Shown here: positions 1 to 9,216 of the stretch, piece after piece
Position numbering within the stretch: position 1 is the first letter of the stretch
How the letters are laid out: the number at the start of each line of letters is the position of its first letter
Assembly (NCBI GenBank): GCA_934661135.1
Contig: CAKUJA010000071.1
Span: 1-10,837, forward strand
Reading direction: 5' to 3'
Length of the DNA: 10,837 nt
Origin: an uncultured Oscillospiraceae bacterium
GTDB taxonomy: Bacteria > Bacillota > Clostridia > Oscillospirales > Oscillospiraceae
Made by a program: the position numbers and the translations under genes
The notes under the pieces: model-generated
What the model saw: only the letters and a program-made list of their open reading frames with translations
What the model was told of the DNA's origin: nothing
Database searches by the model: none

Positions 1-61
1 CGCGACAGAGTCGCAGGGGAAGAGTGAAGGGGGCAAAGAGCCCCCTTCGCGTTCAATCAAG

Positions 62-94
62 CAGCTTTTCAAACTTTATAAGCTTGAAAAGCTG
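62..94 (-). repeat. 15-bp inverted repeat with 3-nt loop
   Basis: Arms 62-76 and 80-94 are complementary except for one position (73 against 83). That position is an A-C mismatch in a rightward RNA but a G-U wobble in a leftward RNA, so the stem would be unbroken if transcribed leftward. This fits the 3' region of the leftward cysteine-rich gene. There is no T run after it on the minus strand. Confidence 0.5.
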
Positions 95-133
95 GACGGG
101 CAGCGGGGCGAAAAGACTTTTTCGACACGCTGA

Positions 134-160
134 CGAGCCGCTGCGGGATGCAGCGGCTCG
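134..160 (-). terminator. Stem-loop just after the cysteine-rich gene
   Basis: Arms 134-144 and 150-160 form a perfect, GC-rich 11-bp stem with a 5-nt loop, starting 5 nt beyond the stop codon of the leftward gene. On the minus strand it is followed by mixed sequence and only later by A-rich sequence, not a U tract. It could be an atypical terminator or a stem that stabilises the mRNA 3' end. Assignment rests on position and stem strength. Confidence 0.4.
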
Positions 161-165
161 CGGCG

Positions 166-1017
166 TTATTTGGCTGTCCGGCTGCAATTGGTGCAGCTAT
201 CTTTGGCCGGGATGCAGGAATCTGCCTTGGTGGGGAAGAAGGCATCCATCGGGAACTCAATCTGGCCGAACACCTCACACGGACTTTCGGAGCTGCTGCT
301 GCCGACGTTCGGGCAGGATTTGGTGGGGACGCAGTAGTCAAACGTCGGAATGAGAAGCTGGGTGCTGCGCTCGAGCCGCGCGATGGAGAACTGGCCGATG
401 GTGACGAGCAGGCGCTTGTTTTCGCCGTCGAGCACGAGCGGTTCTTCAAAGCAGGCGAGAATGGCTTCCGGGATGGTGGGCGGCGACGGCGGGCAGCAGT
501 TGCAGCCGCAGTTGCATAGCTCCTGAATGCGGGAGCCGAGAATCATCGGGTCGATGACCTCGACGACGCCCTCCGGCACGCTGCCGGCCTGAATGGACTG
601 CTTGCAGAGACAGCTTCCCGCTGCGCGGCTGGAGAAGCTGCGGGAGCTGGCGTCTCCGCCGAACAGAACGAGCCGCTTGGAGAAAACGGCAAGGCCGGTT
701 ACGGTGCTCGGGCGGCCGCCCTGTACGCTGGCGTCGGCAATGACGCGGTAGTAGAAGGTGAGGTCGACCGTGTAATAGCCGGTGGAATAGGGGACGGACT
801 CGACGTGGACGTCGACGTGCATCAGCTCCACATAGCGCGCCTTTGCGCTGGCGGCGCAGTCGAGCGCCTGCTGGGAGCCGACGGTTAAGTACACCTGAAG
901 ATCCTCAATGCAGTCTTTGGCGAGGCAACTGTCGGTGATTTTGTCTGTATGGACGCAGACCGCCTCGCGGATGCCGCGCAGATCACAAGCCGGACTGGCC
1001 TGAGTGGTATCAGACAT
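166..1017 (-). CDS. Conserved clostridial cysteine-rich protein of unknown function
   Basis: This is a 283-residue protein with 19 cysteines, including a dense cluster at residues 168-175 (CNCGCNCC) followed by a proline-rich hinge (PPSPP). I see no signal peptide or membrane segment. From memory, proteins with the same landmarks (VCVHTDKI near residue 20, KDCIEDLQVYLT near 34, GYYTVDLTFYY near 80, LLIPTFDYC near 221) are widespread in Clostridia and have no assigned function. I chose the ATG at 1017 over an in-frame ATG at 1059 because a perfect AGGAGG lies 9 nt upstream of it and the 14 extra residues look like leader sequence. The gene stands alone, divergent from the glycosyltransferase operon. 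The repeated cysteines suggest metal binding or disulfide cross-linking; a spore-coat role is a guess. Confidence 0.85.
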   Translation of the reverse strand: MSDTTQASPACDLRGIREAVCVHTDKITDSCLAKDCIEDLQVYLTVGSQQALDCAASAKARYVELMHVDVHVESVPYSTGYYTVDLTFYYRVIADASVQGGRPSTVTGLAVFSKRLVLFGGDASSRSFSSRAAGSCLCKQSIQAGSVPEGVVEVIDPMILGSRIQELCNCGCNCCPPSPPTIPEAILACFEEPLVLDGENKRLLVTIGQFSIARLERSTQLLIPTFDYCVPTKSCPNVGSSSSESPCEVFGQIEFPMDAFFPTKADSCIPAKDSCTNCSRTAK

Positions 1018-1026
1018 TCCAATAAC

Positions 1027-1032
1027 CTCCTG
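1027..1032 (-). promoter_or_regulatory. Ribosome binding site deciding the start at 1017
   Basis: The minus strand reads AGGAGG here, 9 nt before the ATG at 1017. The alternative in-frame ATG at 1059 has no comparable site, so the shorter 283-residue protein is preferred. Confidence 0.85.
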
Positions 1033-1044
1033 ACATGATAGTAA

Positions 1045-1071
1045 AGCGTATGCTTTCATAACAGTTTATGC
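1045..1071 (-). promoter_or_regulatory. Possible sporulation-sigma (sigma-E-like) promoter
   Basis: On the minus strand GCATAAA (1065-1071) is followed after 12 nt by CATACGCT (1045-1052). This resembles the mother-cell sigma-E pattern known from Bacillus (about KMATATT, 13-15 nt, CATACAMT), although the spacer is slightly short and two to three bases deviate. It would give a short leader carrying the AGGAGG. I see no good sigma-A promoter for this gene at a suitable distance. Weak evidence. Confidence 0.3.
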
Positions 1072-1101
1072 CGGTGCGTGCAAATGTGAAACCCGGAAAC
1101 G

Positions 1102-1130
1102 TGGACAAACGCGGATGGGTGTGGTATAAT
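1102..1130 (+). promoter_or_regulatory. Sigma-A type promoter of the glycosyltransferase operon
   Basis: A TGGACA -35 box (1102-1107) and a perfect TATAAT -10 box (1125-1130) are separated by 17 nt, with TGG directly before the -10 giving an extended -10. Transcription would start near 1137, about 29 nt before the first ATG. No further promoter this good is seen before 5815. Confidence 0.8.
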
Positions 1131-1165
1131 ACACCAATCAATATACACTGGCGAGGTGTGCGCAG

Positions 1166-1885
1166 ATGAAACAGGATGTGCTGGGACTGCAATTTGACAA
1201 TGTGACGATGGACGAGGCCGTGGCGCGGGCAAAGGAATTGCTCGAGATGCCGGGTGCGTCGATCGTTGTGACGCCGAATGCCGAGATCGGCTATGAGGCG
1301 CTGCACGATGCGCAGTTCCGTGCGCTGCTGAATGGGGCGGAGCTTGTGCTGCCGGACGGCGCGGGCGTCGTCCTCGCGGCGAAGCTGCGCAAGACGCCGC
1401 TGAAGCAGAAGGTTGCCGGTGTGGACTTTGCAGACCGGCTGCTCGGCGTGCTGGCAGAGACGGGAAAGACGCTGTATCTGCTCGGCGGGAAGCCGGGCAT
1501 TGCGGAGCTGGCTGCGCAGAAGATGGTGGAAAAGCACCCGGGACTTCGCATCTGCGGCACGGCGGACGGCTATTTCAAGGAGGAAACGCCGGTGATTGAG
1601 AAGATCAACGCGGTAAAGCCGGATGTGCTGTTCGTATGCGTCGGTGCGCCGAAGCAGGAGATTTTTATGAATGCGCACAGGGACAAGCTGGATGTCCGGC
1701 TGATGGCGGGGCTTGGCGGATCACTGGACGCGTTTGCGGGCACGGTGAAGCGCGCGCCGAAGTGGATGATCCGATGCAATCTCGAATGGCTCTACCGGCT
1801 CGTCAAGGAGCCGAAGCGGTTCGGGCGGATGCTGCGGCTGCCGAAATATCTCTGGGCGGCCGTCACGGTGCGGAGTAAAGGATAG
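1166..1885 (+). CDS. WecG/TagA/CpsF family glycosyltransferase
   Basis: The 239-residue protein belongs to the WecG/TagA/CpsF family, whose TagA/TarA members transfer N-acetylmannosamine to undecaprenyl-PP-GlcNAc at the cytoplasmic membrane face, the committed step of wall teichoic acid linkage. Family landmarks: TPNAE (36-40), LPDGAGVV with Asp64, YLLGGKPG (104-111), VCVGAPKQE with Gln164, and a basic C-terminal tail with Arg211, Arg218, Arg221 and Arg224. The Asp, Gln and tail arginines match the positions reported as functional in a thermophilic clostridial TagA (Asp65, Gln167, Arg214/221/224). A GAGGTG site lies 7 nt before the ATG. It is the first gene of a five-gene operon. No other teichoic acid genes are nearby, so the glycan could also be another wall or capsule polymer. 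Family very likely, exact substrate uncertain. Confidence 0.93.
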   Translation: MKQDVLGLQFDNVTMDEAVARAKELLEMPGASIVVTPNAEIGYEALHDAQFRALLNGAELVLPDGAGVVLAAKLRKTPLKQKVAGVDFADRLLGVLAETGKTLYLLGGKPGIAELAAQKMVEKHPGLRICGTADGYFKEETPVIEKINAVKPDVLFVCVGAPKQEIFMNAHRDKLDVRLMAGLGGSLDAFAGTVKRAPKWMIRCNLEWLYRLVKEPKRFGRMLRLPKYLWAAVTVRSKG

Positions 1886-1890
1886 ACAGA

Positions 1891-2562
1891 ATGGGAAAAC
1901 TGATTGTATTTGAAGGAACGGACGGAAGCGGGAAGTCTACACAGTTTGAGCTGCTCACCAAGCGGCTCGAGACGGAGGGGACAGCCTTTCACAGGCTTCG
2001 CTTCCCGCAGTATGAAGAACCGTCGTCGGCGCTGATCCGGATGTATCTTGGCGGTGCGTTCGGGGAAGATCCTGAAGCGGTGAACGCCTATGCCGCGTCC
2101 ACATTTTACGCGGTCGACCGCTACGCGTCCTATCAGCGCGTGTGGAAAGACTATTATCAGGGCGGCGGATTGGTTGTGTCTGACCGGTATACGACGTCGA
2201 ACGCTGTGCATCAGGGCAGTAAAGTCCAGGAGGGAGAGCGGGCGGAATTTTTTCGCTGGCTCTATGACCTCGAATATGATCGGATGGGACTGCCGCGACC
2301 GGATCTGGTGGTGCTGCTGGATATGCCGGTGGAGCTGAGCGAACAGCTCATGCGCAAGCGCGAGCAGCGCACTGGGACGAAGGCCGACATCCATGAGCGG
2401 GATGAGGAGTACCTCAAAAAATGCCGCGAGGTTGCGCGGCAGGCCGCGGCATACTACGGCTGGCGGCGCGTAAGCTGCGTCAAGGACGGCACGCTGCGCA
2501 GCATCGAGGAAATCCACGAAGAAATTTATGCGATTGTAACAAGCTGTCTGAAGGGAGAATGA
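1891..2562 (+). CDS. tmk: Thymidylate kinase (dTMP kinase)
   Basis: The 223-residue cytosolic enzyme phosphorylates dTMP to dTDP for DNA synthesis. Visible features are an N-terminal P-loop (GTDGSGKST, residues 9-17), the DRY motif at 98-100 followed by TTSNAVHQGSK, the PDLVVLLD strand (137-144) and a basic LID-like stretch around 156-175 (KREQRTGTKADIHERDEEY). Length is close to the usual 205-225 residues. The P-loop lacks a basic residue between its glycines while the LID carries arginine, which is the bacterial arrangement. It starts 5 bp after the glycosyltransferase stop, with a GGAG/AAAGGA purine stretch upstream, so the two are surely co-transcribed. A more divergent deoxynucleoside kinase of the same fold is possible but less likely. 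Confidence 0.93.
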   Translation: MGKLIVFEGTDGSGKSTQFELLTKRLETEGTAFHRLRFPQYEEPSSALIRMYLGGAFGEDPEAVNAYAASTFYAVDRYASYQRVWKDYYQGGGLVVSDRYTTSNAVHQGSKVQEGERAEFFRWLYDLEYDRMGLPRPDLVVLLDMPVELSEQLMRKREQRTGTKADIHERDEEYLKKCREVARQAAAYYGWRRVSCVKDGTLRSIEEIHEEIYAIVTSCLKGE

Positions 2563-2564
2563 CC

Positions 2565-3107
2565 ATGGTATACATCATTTTAGGAGAAGGCTTTGAGCCG
2601 ATGGAGGCGGTTGTGCCGTGTGATATTCTGCGGCGCGGCGGCGTTGAGGTGCGTCTTGCCGGCATTGGCGGCAAAACCATCACGGGCGGCCACGGGATTA
2701 CGGTGGCGGCCGACTGCACGGTGGATGAAATTGACGAGGATACACTGGAAATGGTGGTGCTGCCGGGCGGACTTGGCGGCGTAGCGTCGATTCTCGGCTG
2801 CAAGGCGGCGCTTGACATTGTCCGGCGCGCCTATGAAGCGGAAAAGTACGTTGCGGCGATCTGCGCCGGGCCGACGGTGCTGGCAAAGCTCGGTCTCACG
2901 GACGGCAAGACCGTGACCTGTTATCCCGGCTGTGAGGAACAGATGCCGGGGGCGAAGTATGAACCTGCGAAAACGCAGCAGGATGGCCGCCTGATTACCG
3001 GGCAGGCGCCCGGTGCGGCGGAGGCATTTGGCTTCCGGCTGCTTACGGCGCTCAAAGGCGCGGAGACGGCGCGGCAGGTTGCAGCAGGGATGGTGACAAG
3101 CGTCTGA
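2565..3107 (+). CDS. DJ-1/PfpI family protein
   Basis: This 180-residue protein has the DJ-1/ThiJ/YajL fold. Glu14 in GFEPMEA matches the conserved Glu18 of human DJ-1, and Cys100 in AAICAGPT matches the reactive Cys106 at the nucleophile elbow. The residue corresponding to DJ-1 His126 appears to be Tyr120 (TCYPG), as I recall for other bacterial members. Characterised relatives sense oxidation or have been reported as glyoxalase, chaperone or deglycase; the last claim is disputed, so no reaction is assigned. Two in-frame ATGs compete. The one at 2559 overlaps the tmk stop but sits 1-2 nt from the AAGGGAG site; the one at 2565 has a proper 7-nt spacing and starts directly with the first beta strand, so it is chosen. 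It lies 19 bp before mltG in the same operon. Confidence 0.9.
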   Translation: MVYIILGEGFEPMEAVVPCDILRRGGVEVRLAGIGGKTITGGHGITVAADCTVDEIDEDTLEMVVLPGGLGGVASILGCKAALDIVRRAYEAEKYVAAICAGPTVLAKLGLTDGKTVTCYPGCEEQMPGAKYEPAKTQQDGRLITGQAPGAAEAFGFRLLTALKGAETARQVAAGMVTSV

Positions 3108-3126
3108 CGCGAGGACGGAGGAAAAT

Positions 3127-4596
3127 ATGGCCGAACCGGAAAAAATGGAACATCAGGAAGAACAGCTTGACGATCTTTCGTTGGACGAACTGCTGCGCGG
3201 CGCGCGGGAGGAAATTGCGCGCGTAGACGCGATGATGGGTGCAGGGGCGGAGACCTCTGCGCTGGAGGAGACGGAAGAAGCAGCGTCGGAGACGGCGAAG
3301 CCGAGGATGGAGCCGTTTGAGCCGCAGCTTCCGGACGAATATGCAGATCTAACGGTCGACGAGGAGATGTCCGAGGAGCCACCGGCGGAGAAGCGCACGC
3401 GGCTGCCGGCGGGGGTGCGCGTGTTTGCGTATGTCTGCTGCGTGCTCGCGGCAAGTGTGCTGATTGCTGTTGGCGTGTGGCGCTGTGCAGATGATATGTT
3501 GGCGCTGACGCGCACGAATTTTCAAGTCAATGTGACCGTGCCCGAGGGTGCGACGATCTCGCAGATTAGCGACGAACTGAAGGACAAGGGACTGATTCAG
3601 TATCCGTGGCTGTTTAAGCTCTACTGCGGCTTTTCCCACGCGGAGCGGAAAATTGACCCCGGAACGTATGAGCTGAGCGGCGTCTACGACTACCATGCGC
3701 TGGTCAACGGAATGGTGAAAACCTCCGGCGACCGGGCAACAGCGACCGTGTTGATCCCGGAAGGCTATGAGTGCGAGGATATCTTTGCACTGCTGGCTGA
3801 AAACGGTGTCTGTACGGTGGCGGAGCTGGAGGACGCGGCGGCGAACCATGAGTTTTACTATGCGTTCCTCTCCGAGCTTTCCTATGGAAAGGCCAACCGG
3901 CTGGAGGGGTATCTGTTCCCGGATACGTATGAATTCTATGTGGGCGACGATCCGGTGAATGTGCTGGATAAGTTCCTGCGGCGCTTTGACGGCAAGGTCA
4001 CGGAGGAAATGTATGCCGCTGTGGACGAGCTGAATGCGAAGCTGGCTGCGCAGATGGAGGGCAACGGTTTCACACAGAGCGAGATTGCCGCAGCGAAGCT
4101 CGATATGAACGATGTTATCATTGTGGCGTCGCTGATTGAAAAGGAGACGGCCAAGGCATCGGAGAGTCCGAACATCGCGTCGGTTATCTACAACCGCCTT
4201 TGCAGCAAGCTCTATCCGTGCCTGGAGATCGATGCGACGATTCAGTATGCACTGGACGAGCGCAAGGAAGTTCTTTCCAACGCAGATAAGGGGATTATCA
4301 GTCCGTACAACACTTATAAAAACGCCGGACTGCCGGTGGGACCGATCTCGAACCCCGGTATTGCGTCGATTCGCGCGGCGCTCTATCCGGCGGACACCGA
4401 CTACTATTTCTACGCGCTGGGCAGCGACGGCGTGCACCACTTCTCACGGACGTACTATGAGCATCAGGACTTCCTCGAAAGCCTGAATGCCGATGGCAGC
4501 ACGGCTGACAACGCAGAGGACACGGACACGACCGACGAGACACAGACCGGCGAAGCCGAAACGGGAGGAAACGATGAGAACACGCAGACGCCCTGA
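3127..4596 (+). CDS. mltG: MltG endolytic peptidoglycan transglycosylase
   Basis: The 489-residue membrane-anchored enzyme cuts nascent glycan strands inside the chain and is thought to set their length. Order of parts: an acidic cytosolic tail (1-90), one transmembrane helix (about 97-118), a LysM-like subdomain (about 133-200, starting VNVTVPEGATISQI), then the YceG catalytic domain. The signature ASLIEKETA includes Glu338, aligned with the catalytic Glu218 of E. coli MltG, and is followed by SVIYNRL, LEIDATIQYAL, the SPYNTY and GLPVGPISNPG motifs and HHFSRTYYEH. After residue 455 comes an acidic, Thr-rich tail without family motifs. GGAGGA lies 4-5 nt before the ATG. The last 23 nt overlap the next gene, implying translational coupling. 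In Bacillus the homologue (yrrL) also precedes U32-family genes. Confidence 0.96.
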   Translation: MAEPEKMEHQEEQLDDLSLDELLRGAREEIARVDAMMGAGAETSALEETEEAASETAKPRMEPFEPQLPDEYADLTVDEEMSEEPPAEKRTRLPAGVRVFAYVCCVLAASVLIAVGVWRCADDMLALTRTNFQVNVTVPEGATISQISDELKDKGLIQYPWLFKLYCGFSHAERKIDPGTYELSGVYDYHALVNGMVKTSGDRATATVLIPEGYECEDIFALLAENGVCTVAELEDAAANHEFYYAFLSELSYGKANRLEGYLFPDTYEFYVGDDPVNVLDKFLRRFDGKVTEEMYAAVDELNAKLAAQMEGNGFTQSEIAAAKLDMNDVIIVASLIEKETAKASESPNIASVIYNRLCSKLYPCLEIDATIQYALDERKEVLSNADKGIISPYNTYKNAGLPVGPISNPGIASIRAALYPADTDYYFYALGSDGVHHFSRTYYEHQDFLESLNADGSTADNAEDTDTTDETQTGEAETGGNDENTQTP

Positions 4597-5800
4597 GCTG
4601 CTTGCGCCGGCGGGCGATATGGAAAAATTGCAGATGGCGGTAGCTTACGGCGCGGATGCGGTGTATCTCGCGGGGACGAGCTTTGGAATGCGGTCGTTTG
4701 CGGGGAATTTTACGCCGGAGGAGCTGCCGCGCGCGGTGGCCTATGCGCATGAGCGCGGCGTCCGCGTCCACGCGACGGTCAACACGATGCCGCGCAACGA
4801 GGAAGTTGCGCAGCTCCCGGCCTATCTGGAGCGGTTGCAGGACGCGGGGGTCGACGCGCTGATTCTGGCCGATCTCGGCGCGTTTACGCTGGCGGGCAAA
4901 TATGCGCCCAAATGCGAACGGCACATCTCGACGCAGCAGTCGATCGCAAATTACGTCTGCGCGCAGAGCTGGTTTGATCTCGGCGCCAAGCGCGTGGTGC
5001 TGGCGCGGGAGCTGAGCCTGCCGGAGATCCTTGGAATCCGCGAACAGGTCTCGCCGGAGCTGGAGCTGGAGACGTTCTGCCACGGCGCGATGTGCGTCAG
5101 CTATTCCGGGCGCTGCCTGCTTTCCAACTATATGACAGGCCGCGACAGCAACCGGGGTGAGTGTGCCCAGCCGTGCCGCTATCAGTACGCGCTGATGGAG
5201 GAGAAGCGACCGGGAGAATATTTCCCGGTGTTTGAGGACGAAAAGGGCACGTACATTATGAATTCGCGCGATATGTGCATGATCGATCATCTGGACGACC
5301 TGATTGACGCTGGCGTGGACTGCCTGAAAATTGAAGGCCGCGCAAAATCGGCTTACTATGCCGCAATTGTGACCGGAGCATACAGCCATGTGCTGCGGGA
5401 CGTCTATGAAGGACGAGGAATTGACCCGGTCTGGCGCGACGAAGTGGAGCACGTGAGCCACCGGCACTATGCTACGGGTTTTTTCTATGGGCAGCCGGGA
5501 CAGTTTACCGATAGCTCCCGTTATATCCGGCAGTGGCAGATCTGCGCGGTGGTCGAGTCGTGCGACGCGCAGGGCAATGCTGTGCTCAGTCTGCGGAACA
5601 AGTTCTCCGTGGGCGACTCGGTGGAGATTGTCGGGCCGGACTGCCGTCCCTTTGTATGGGAGGTCACGCCGATGGAGGATCTGGACGGCGTTCCGCTGCG
5701 CGAGGTGCGCACGCCGCAGCAGCGCTTCCGCGTGAAGCTGCCGAAGGCCGTGCCGCCGCTGAGCTTTGTGCGGCACGCGGTAGAATTATCCGGAAAATAA
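4574..5800 (+). CDS. U32 family protein, likely tRNA hydroxylation (TrhP-like)
   Basis: The 408-residue protein is annotated in databases as a 'U32 peptidase', but studied relatives (E. coli YegQ/TrhP and RlhA, B. subtilis YrrN/YrrO) are needed for RNA hydroxylation, TrhP for 5-hydroxyuridine at tRNA position 34. The N terminus PELLAPAGDMEKLQMAVAYGADAVY is typical. Residues 166-184 match the U32 signature (ETFCHGAMCVSYSGRCLLS), and Cys174, Cys181, Cys197 and Cys201 plus Cys235 fit the cysteine set that binds an Fe-S cluster in this family. A small beta-rich C-terminal domain follows from about 318. The start at 4574 has GGGAGGAA just upstream and lies inside the end of mltG; an upstream ATG at 4487 in this frame would read deep into mltG and is rejected. 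The mltG neighbour supports a yrrO/trhP2-type gene over a protease. No trmR or second U32 gene is present here. Confidence 0.88.
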   Translation: MRTRRRPELLAPAGDMEKLQMAVAYGADAVYLAGTSFGMRSFAGNFTPEELPRAVAYAHERGVRVHATVNTMPRNEEVAQLPAYLERLQDAGVDALILADLGAFTLAGKYAPKCERHISTQQSIANYVCAQSWFDLGAKRVVLARELSLPEILGIREQVSPELELETFCHGAMCVSYSGRCLLSNYMTGRDSNRGECAQPCRYQYALMEEKRPGEYFPVFEDEKGTYIMNSRDMCMIDHLDDLIDAGVDCLKIEGRAKSAYYAAIVTGAYSHVLRDVYEGRGIDPVWRDEVEHVSHRHYATGFFYGQPGQFTDSSRYIRQWQICAVVESCDAQGNAVLSLRNKFSVGDSVEIVGPDCRPFVWEVTPMEDLDGVPLREVRTPQQRFRVKLPKAVPPLSFVRHAVELSGK

Positions 5801-5814
5801 TTGCGCCAAGTCGG

Positions 5815-5842
5815 TTGACATTCCAAACTTTTGTGGTAAAAT
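5815..5842 (+). promoter_or_regulatory. Sigma-A promoter of the alaS T-box unit
   Basis: A perfect TTGACA (5815-5820), a 16-nt spacer and TAAAAT (5837-5842) with TGG immediately before it (extended -10). It begins only 14 bp after the U32 stop codon. Transcription would start near 5849, leaving a leader of about 255 nt before alaS. Confidence 0.85.
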
Positions 5843-5848
5843 ACATAG

Positions 5849-6071
5849 GAAATATGGATTTGCGAAGAAGAACCGAGAAGTTCGGCGCGCCCAAAGAGAG
5901 AAGGGGACGGTGGAAACCCTTTGGCGGCAAAGAGCTTCGGCCAGTTTGGAGCATCCGCGCGACGAGCGCGGCGGGATTCGCCCGATACAGCGGTCTGAGA
6001 TGCACAATGTGCAATCAGGGTGGTACCGCGATTGATCTCGCCCCTGTGATATGGGGCGGGATTTTATTTTT
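5849..6071 (+). ncRNA. T-box riboswitch (tRNA-Ala) leader of alaS
   Basis: The leader contains the hallmark T-box sequence AGGGTGGTACCGCG at 6017-6030. Uncharged tRNA would pair its 3' end with the UGG bulge and stabilise an antiterminator formed by CAGGG (6016-6020) with CCCTG (6042-6046); otherwise the overlapping terminator forms. Stem I is closed by CGAAG (5863-5867) with CTTCG (5935-5939), continues as CGCC (5888-5891) with GGCG (5923-5926), and shows an AG-rich bulge (5895-5900) and distal GGTGGAAACC. The segment between helix and base contains GCA (5927-5929), the likeliest alanine specifier; GCG (5924-5926) is the alternative. Further stems lie at 5955-5971 and 5999-6015. The 5' side of the specifier region appears to hold an extra small hairpin (5873-5885). 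Class is certain; specifier placement is inferred. Confidence 0.95.
6035..6071 (+). terminator. Regulated intrinsic terminator of the alaS T-box
   Basis: A 10-bp stem pairs 6035-6044 with 6053-6062 (one G-U), with an 8-nt loop, followed by TTTTATTTTT. Its 5' arm overlaps the antiterminator 3' arm at 6042-6044, so the two folds exclude each other, as expected for a T-box. It is also the first terminator downstream of the five-gene operon that ends at 5800. Confidence 0.93.
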
Positions 6072-6103
6072 ATCCGAATTTATTTGTTAAAGGAGTTTTG
6101 ACA

Positions 6104-8770
<2,667 letters not shown>

Positions 8771-8782
8771 GGAGGAACGAAT

Positions 8783-9121
8783 ATGTCTGATTGCCTGTTT
8801 TGCAAGCTGATTGACGGAGAAATTCCGACGACGAAGGTCTATGAGGACGAGCAGTGCTTGGCGTTTTTGGACATTGCGCCGCTTGCACCGACGCACTTCC
8901 TCGTGGTGCCGAAGCAGCATTTTGCGTCCGCTGCTGAGGTGACGGAGGAGAATGCTGCGGTCATCGGTCACATCTACGCGGTGATTGCGAAGATCGCCAA
9001 GGAGCAAGGCTTCGCAGATGGCTACCGTGTGGTGACGAATGTCGGCGAGCTCGCCGGGCAGACCGTGCACCACATCCATTTCCACGTGCTCTCGGGCAAG
9101 CAGCTCGGAAGCTTCAACTAA
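8783..9121 (+). CDS. HIT family (HinT-like) purine nucleotide hydrolase
   Basis: The 112-residue protein is a complete histidine-triad hydrolase of the HinT branch. It has an N-terminal CLFC pair (Cys4, Cys7), as in zinc-binding bacterial HinT, the core LDIAPLAPTHFLVVPKQH, and the triad HIHFH (97-101) with His99 as the expected nucleophile. HinT enzymes split adenosine phosphoramidates, and E. coli HinT also hydrolyses aminoacyl-AMP made by lysyl-tRNA synthetase. GGAGGAA begins directly after the alaS stop codon and the gap is only 12 bp, so it is co-transcribed with alaS and shares its T-box control. A link to alanyl-AMP is inference. A strong terminator follows. Confidence 0.95.
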   Translation: MSDCLFCKLIDGEIPTTKVYEDEQCLAFLDIAPLAPTHFLVVPKQHFASAAEVTEENAAVIGHIYAVIAKIAKEQGFADGYRVVTNVGELAGQTVHHIHFHVLSGKQLGSFN

Positions 9122-9132
9122 AGCATACAAAG

Positions 9133-9165
9133 GCGGGGTGCTGCGTTTGCAGCACCCCGCTTTTT
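9133..9165 (+). terminator. Intrinsic terminator of alaS-HIT
   Basis: A perfect 12-bp GC-rich stem (9133-9144 with 9149-9160) with a 4-nt loop is followed by TTTTT, 11 nt after the HIT stop. On the minus strand it is followed by CTTTG only, so it may act weakly for the convergent epimerase gene that stops at 9217. Confidence 0.95.
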
Positions 9166-9216
9166 CTGTGAAGCAAATGGGACGCAAGATTCGTCAAGGC
9201 ATCCATCTGCCGCCGG

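Larger units (their letters stand above)
1..165. other. Gene-free left edge with five stem-loops
   Basis: No credible coding sequence is visible here. The stretch is unusually rich in inverted repeats: 2-6 with 10-14 (5 bp), 26-34 with 40-48 (9 bp, perfect), 62-76 with 80-94 (15 bp, one mismatch), a small one at about 109-124, and 134-144 with 150-160 (11 bp, perfect). None is followed directly by a run of four or more T on the strand where it would act as a classical intrinsic terminator, so terminator function is inferred only from position. The right-most one sits just after the stop codon of the leftward gene at 166-1017. The others may belong to that gene's 3' region or to a gene beyond the left edge. 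Confidence 0.6.

Noticed and set aside
1..165. CRISPR array or tandem repeat suggested by repeated stems
   Set aside because: The five stems have different sequences and no regular spacer length, so there is no direct repeat unit.
24..353. Plus-strand frame of 109 codons at the left edge
   Set aside because: It spans several stem-loops and overlaps the 3' end of the cysteine-rich gene in antisense; no motif or convincing start.
3349..4440. Antisense open frame of 363 codons opposite mltG
   Set aside because: The plus-strand MltG motifs fix the coding strand; the antisense product has no motif.
4298..5776. Antisense open frame of 492 codons opposite mltG and the U32 gene
   Set aside because: It is a shadow of two well-supported genes on the plus strand, with no recognisable motif and biased composition.
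4574..5800. Collagenase-type protease function for the U32 protein
   Set aside because: The U32 label comes from an old peptidase assignment; studied relatives with this cysteine pattern act in RNA hydroxylation, and the mltG neighbour supports that.
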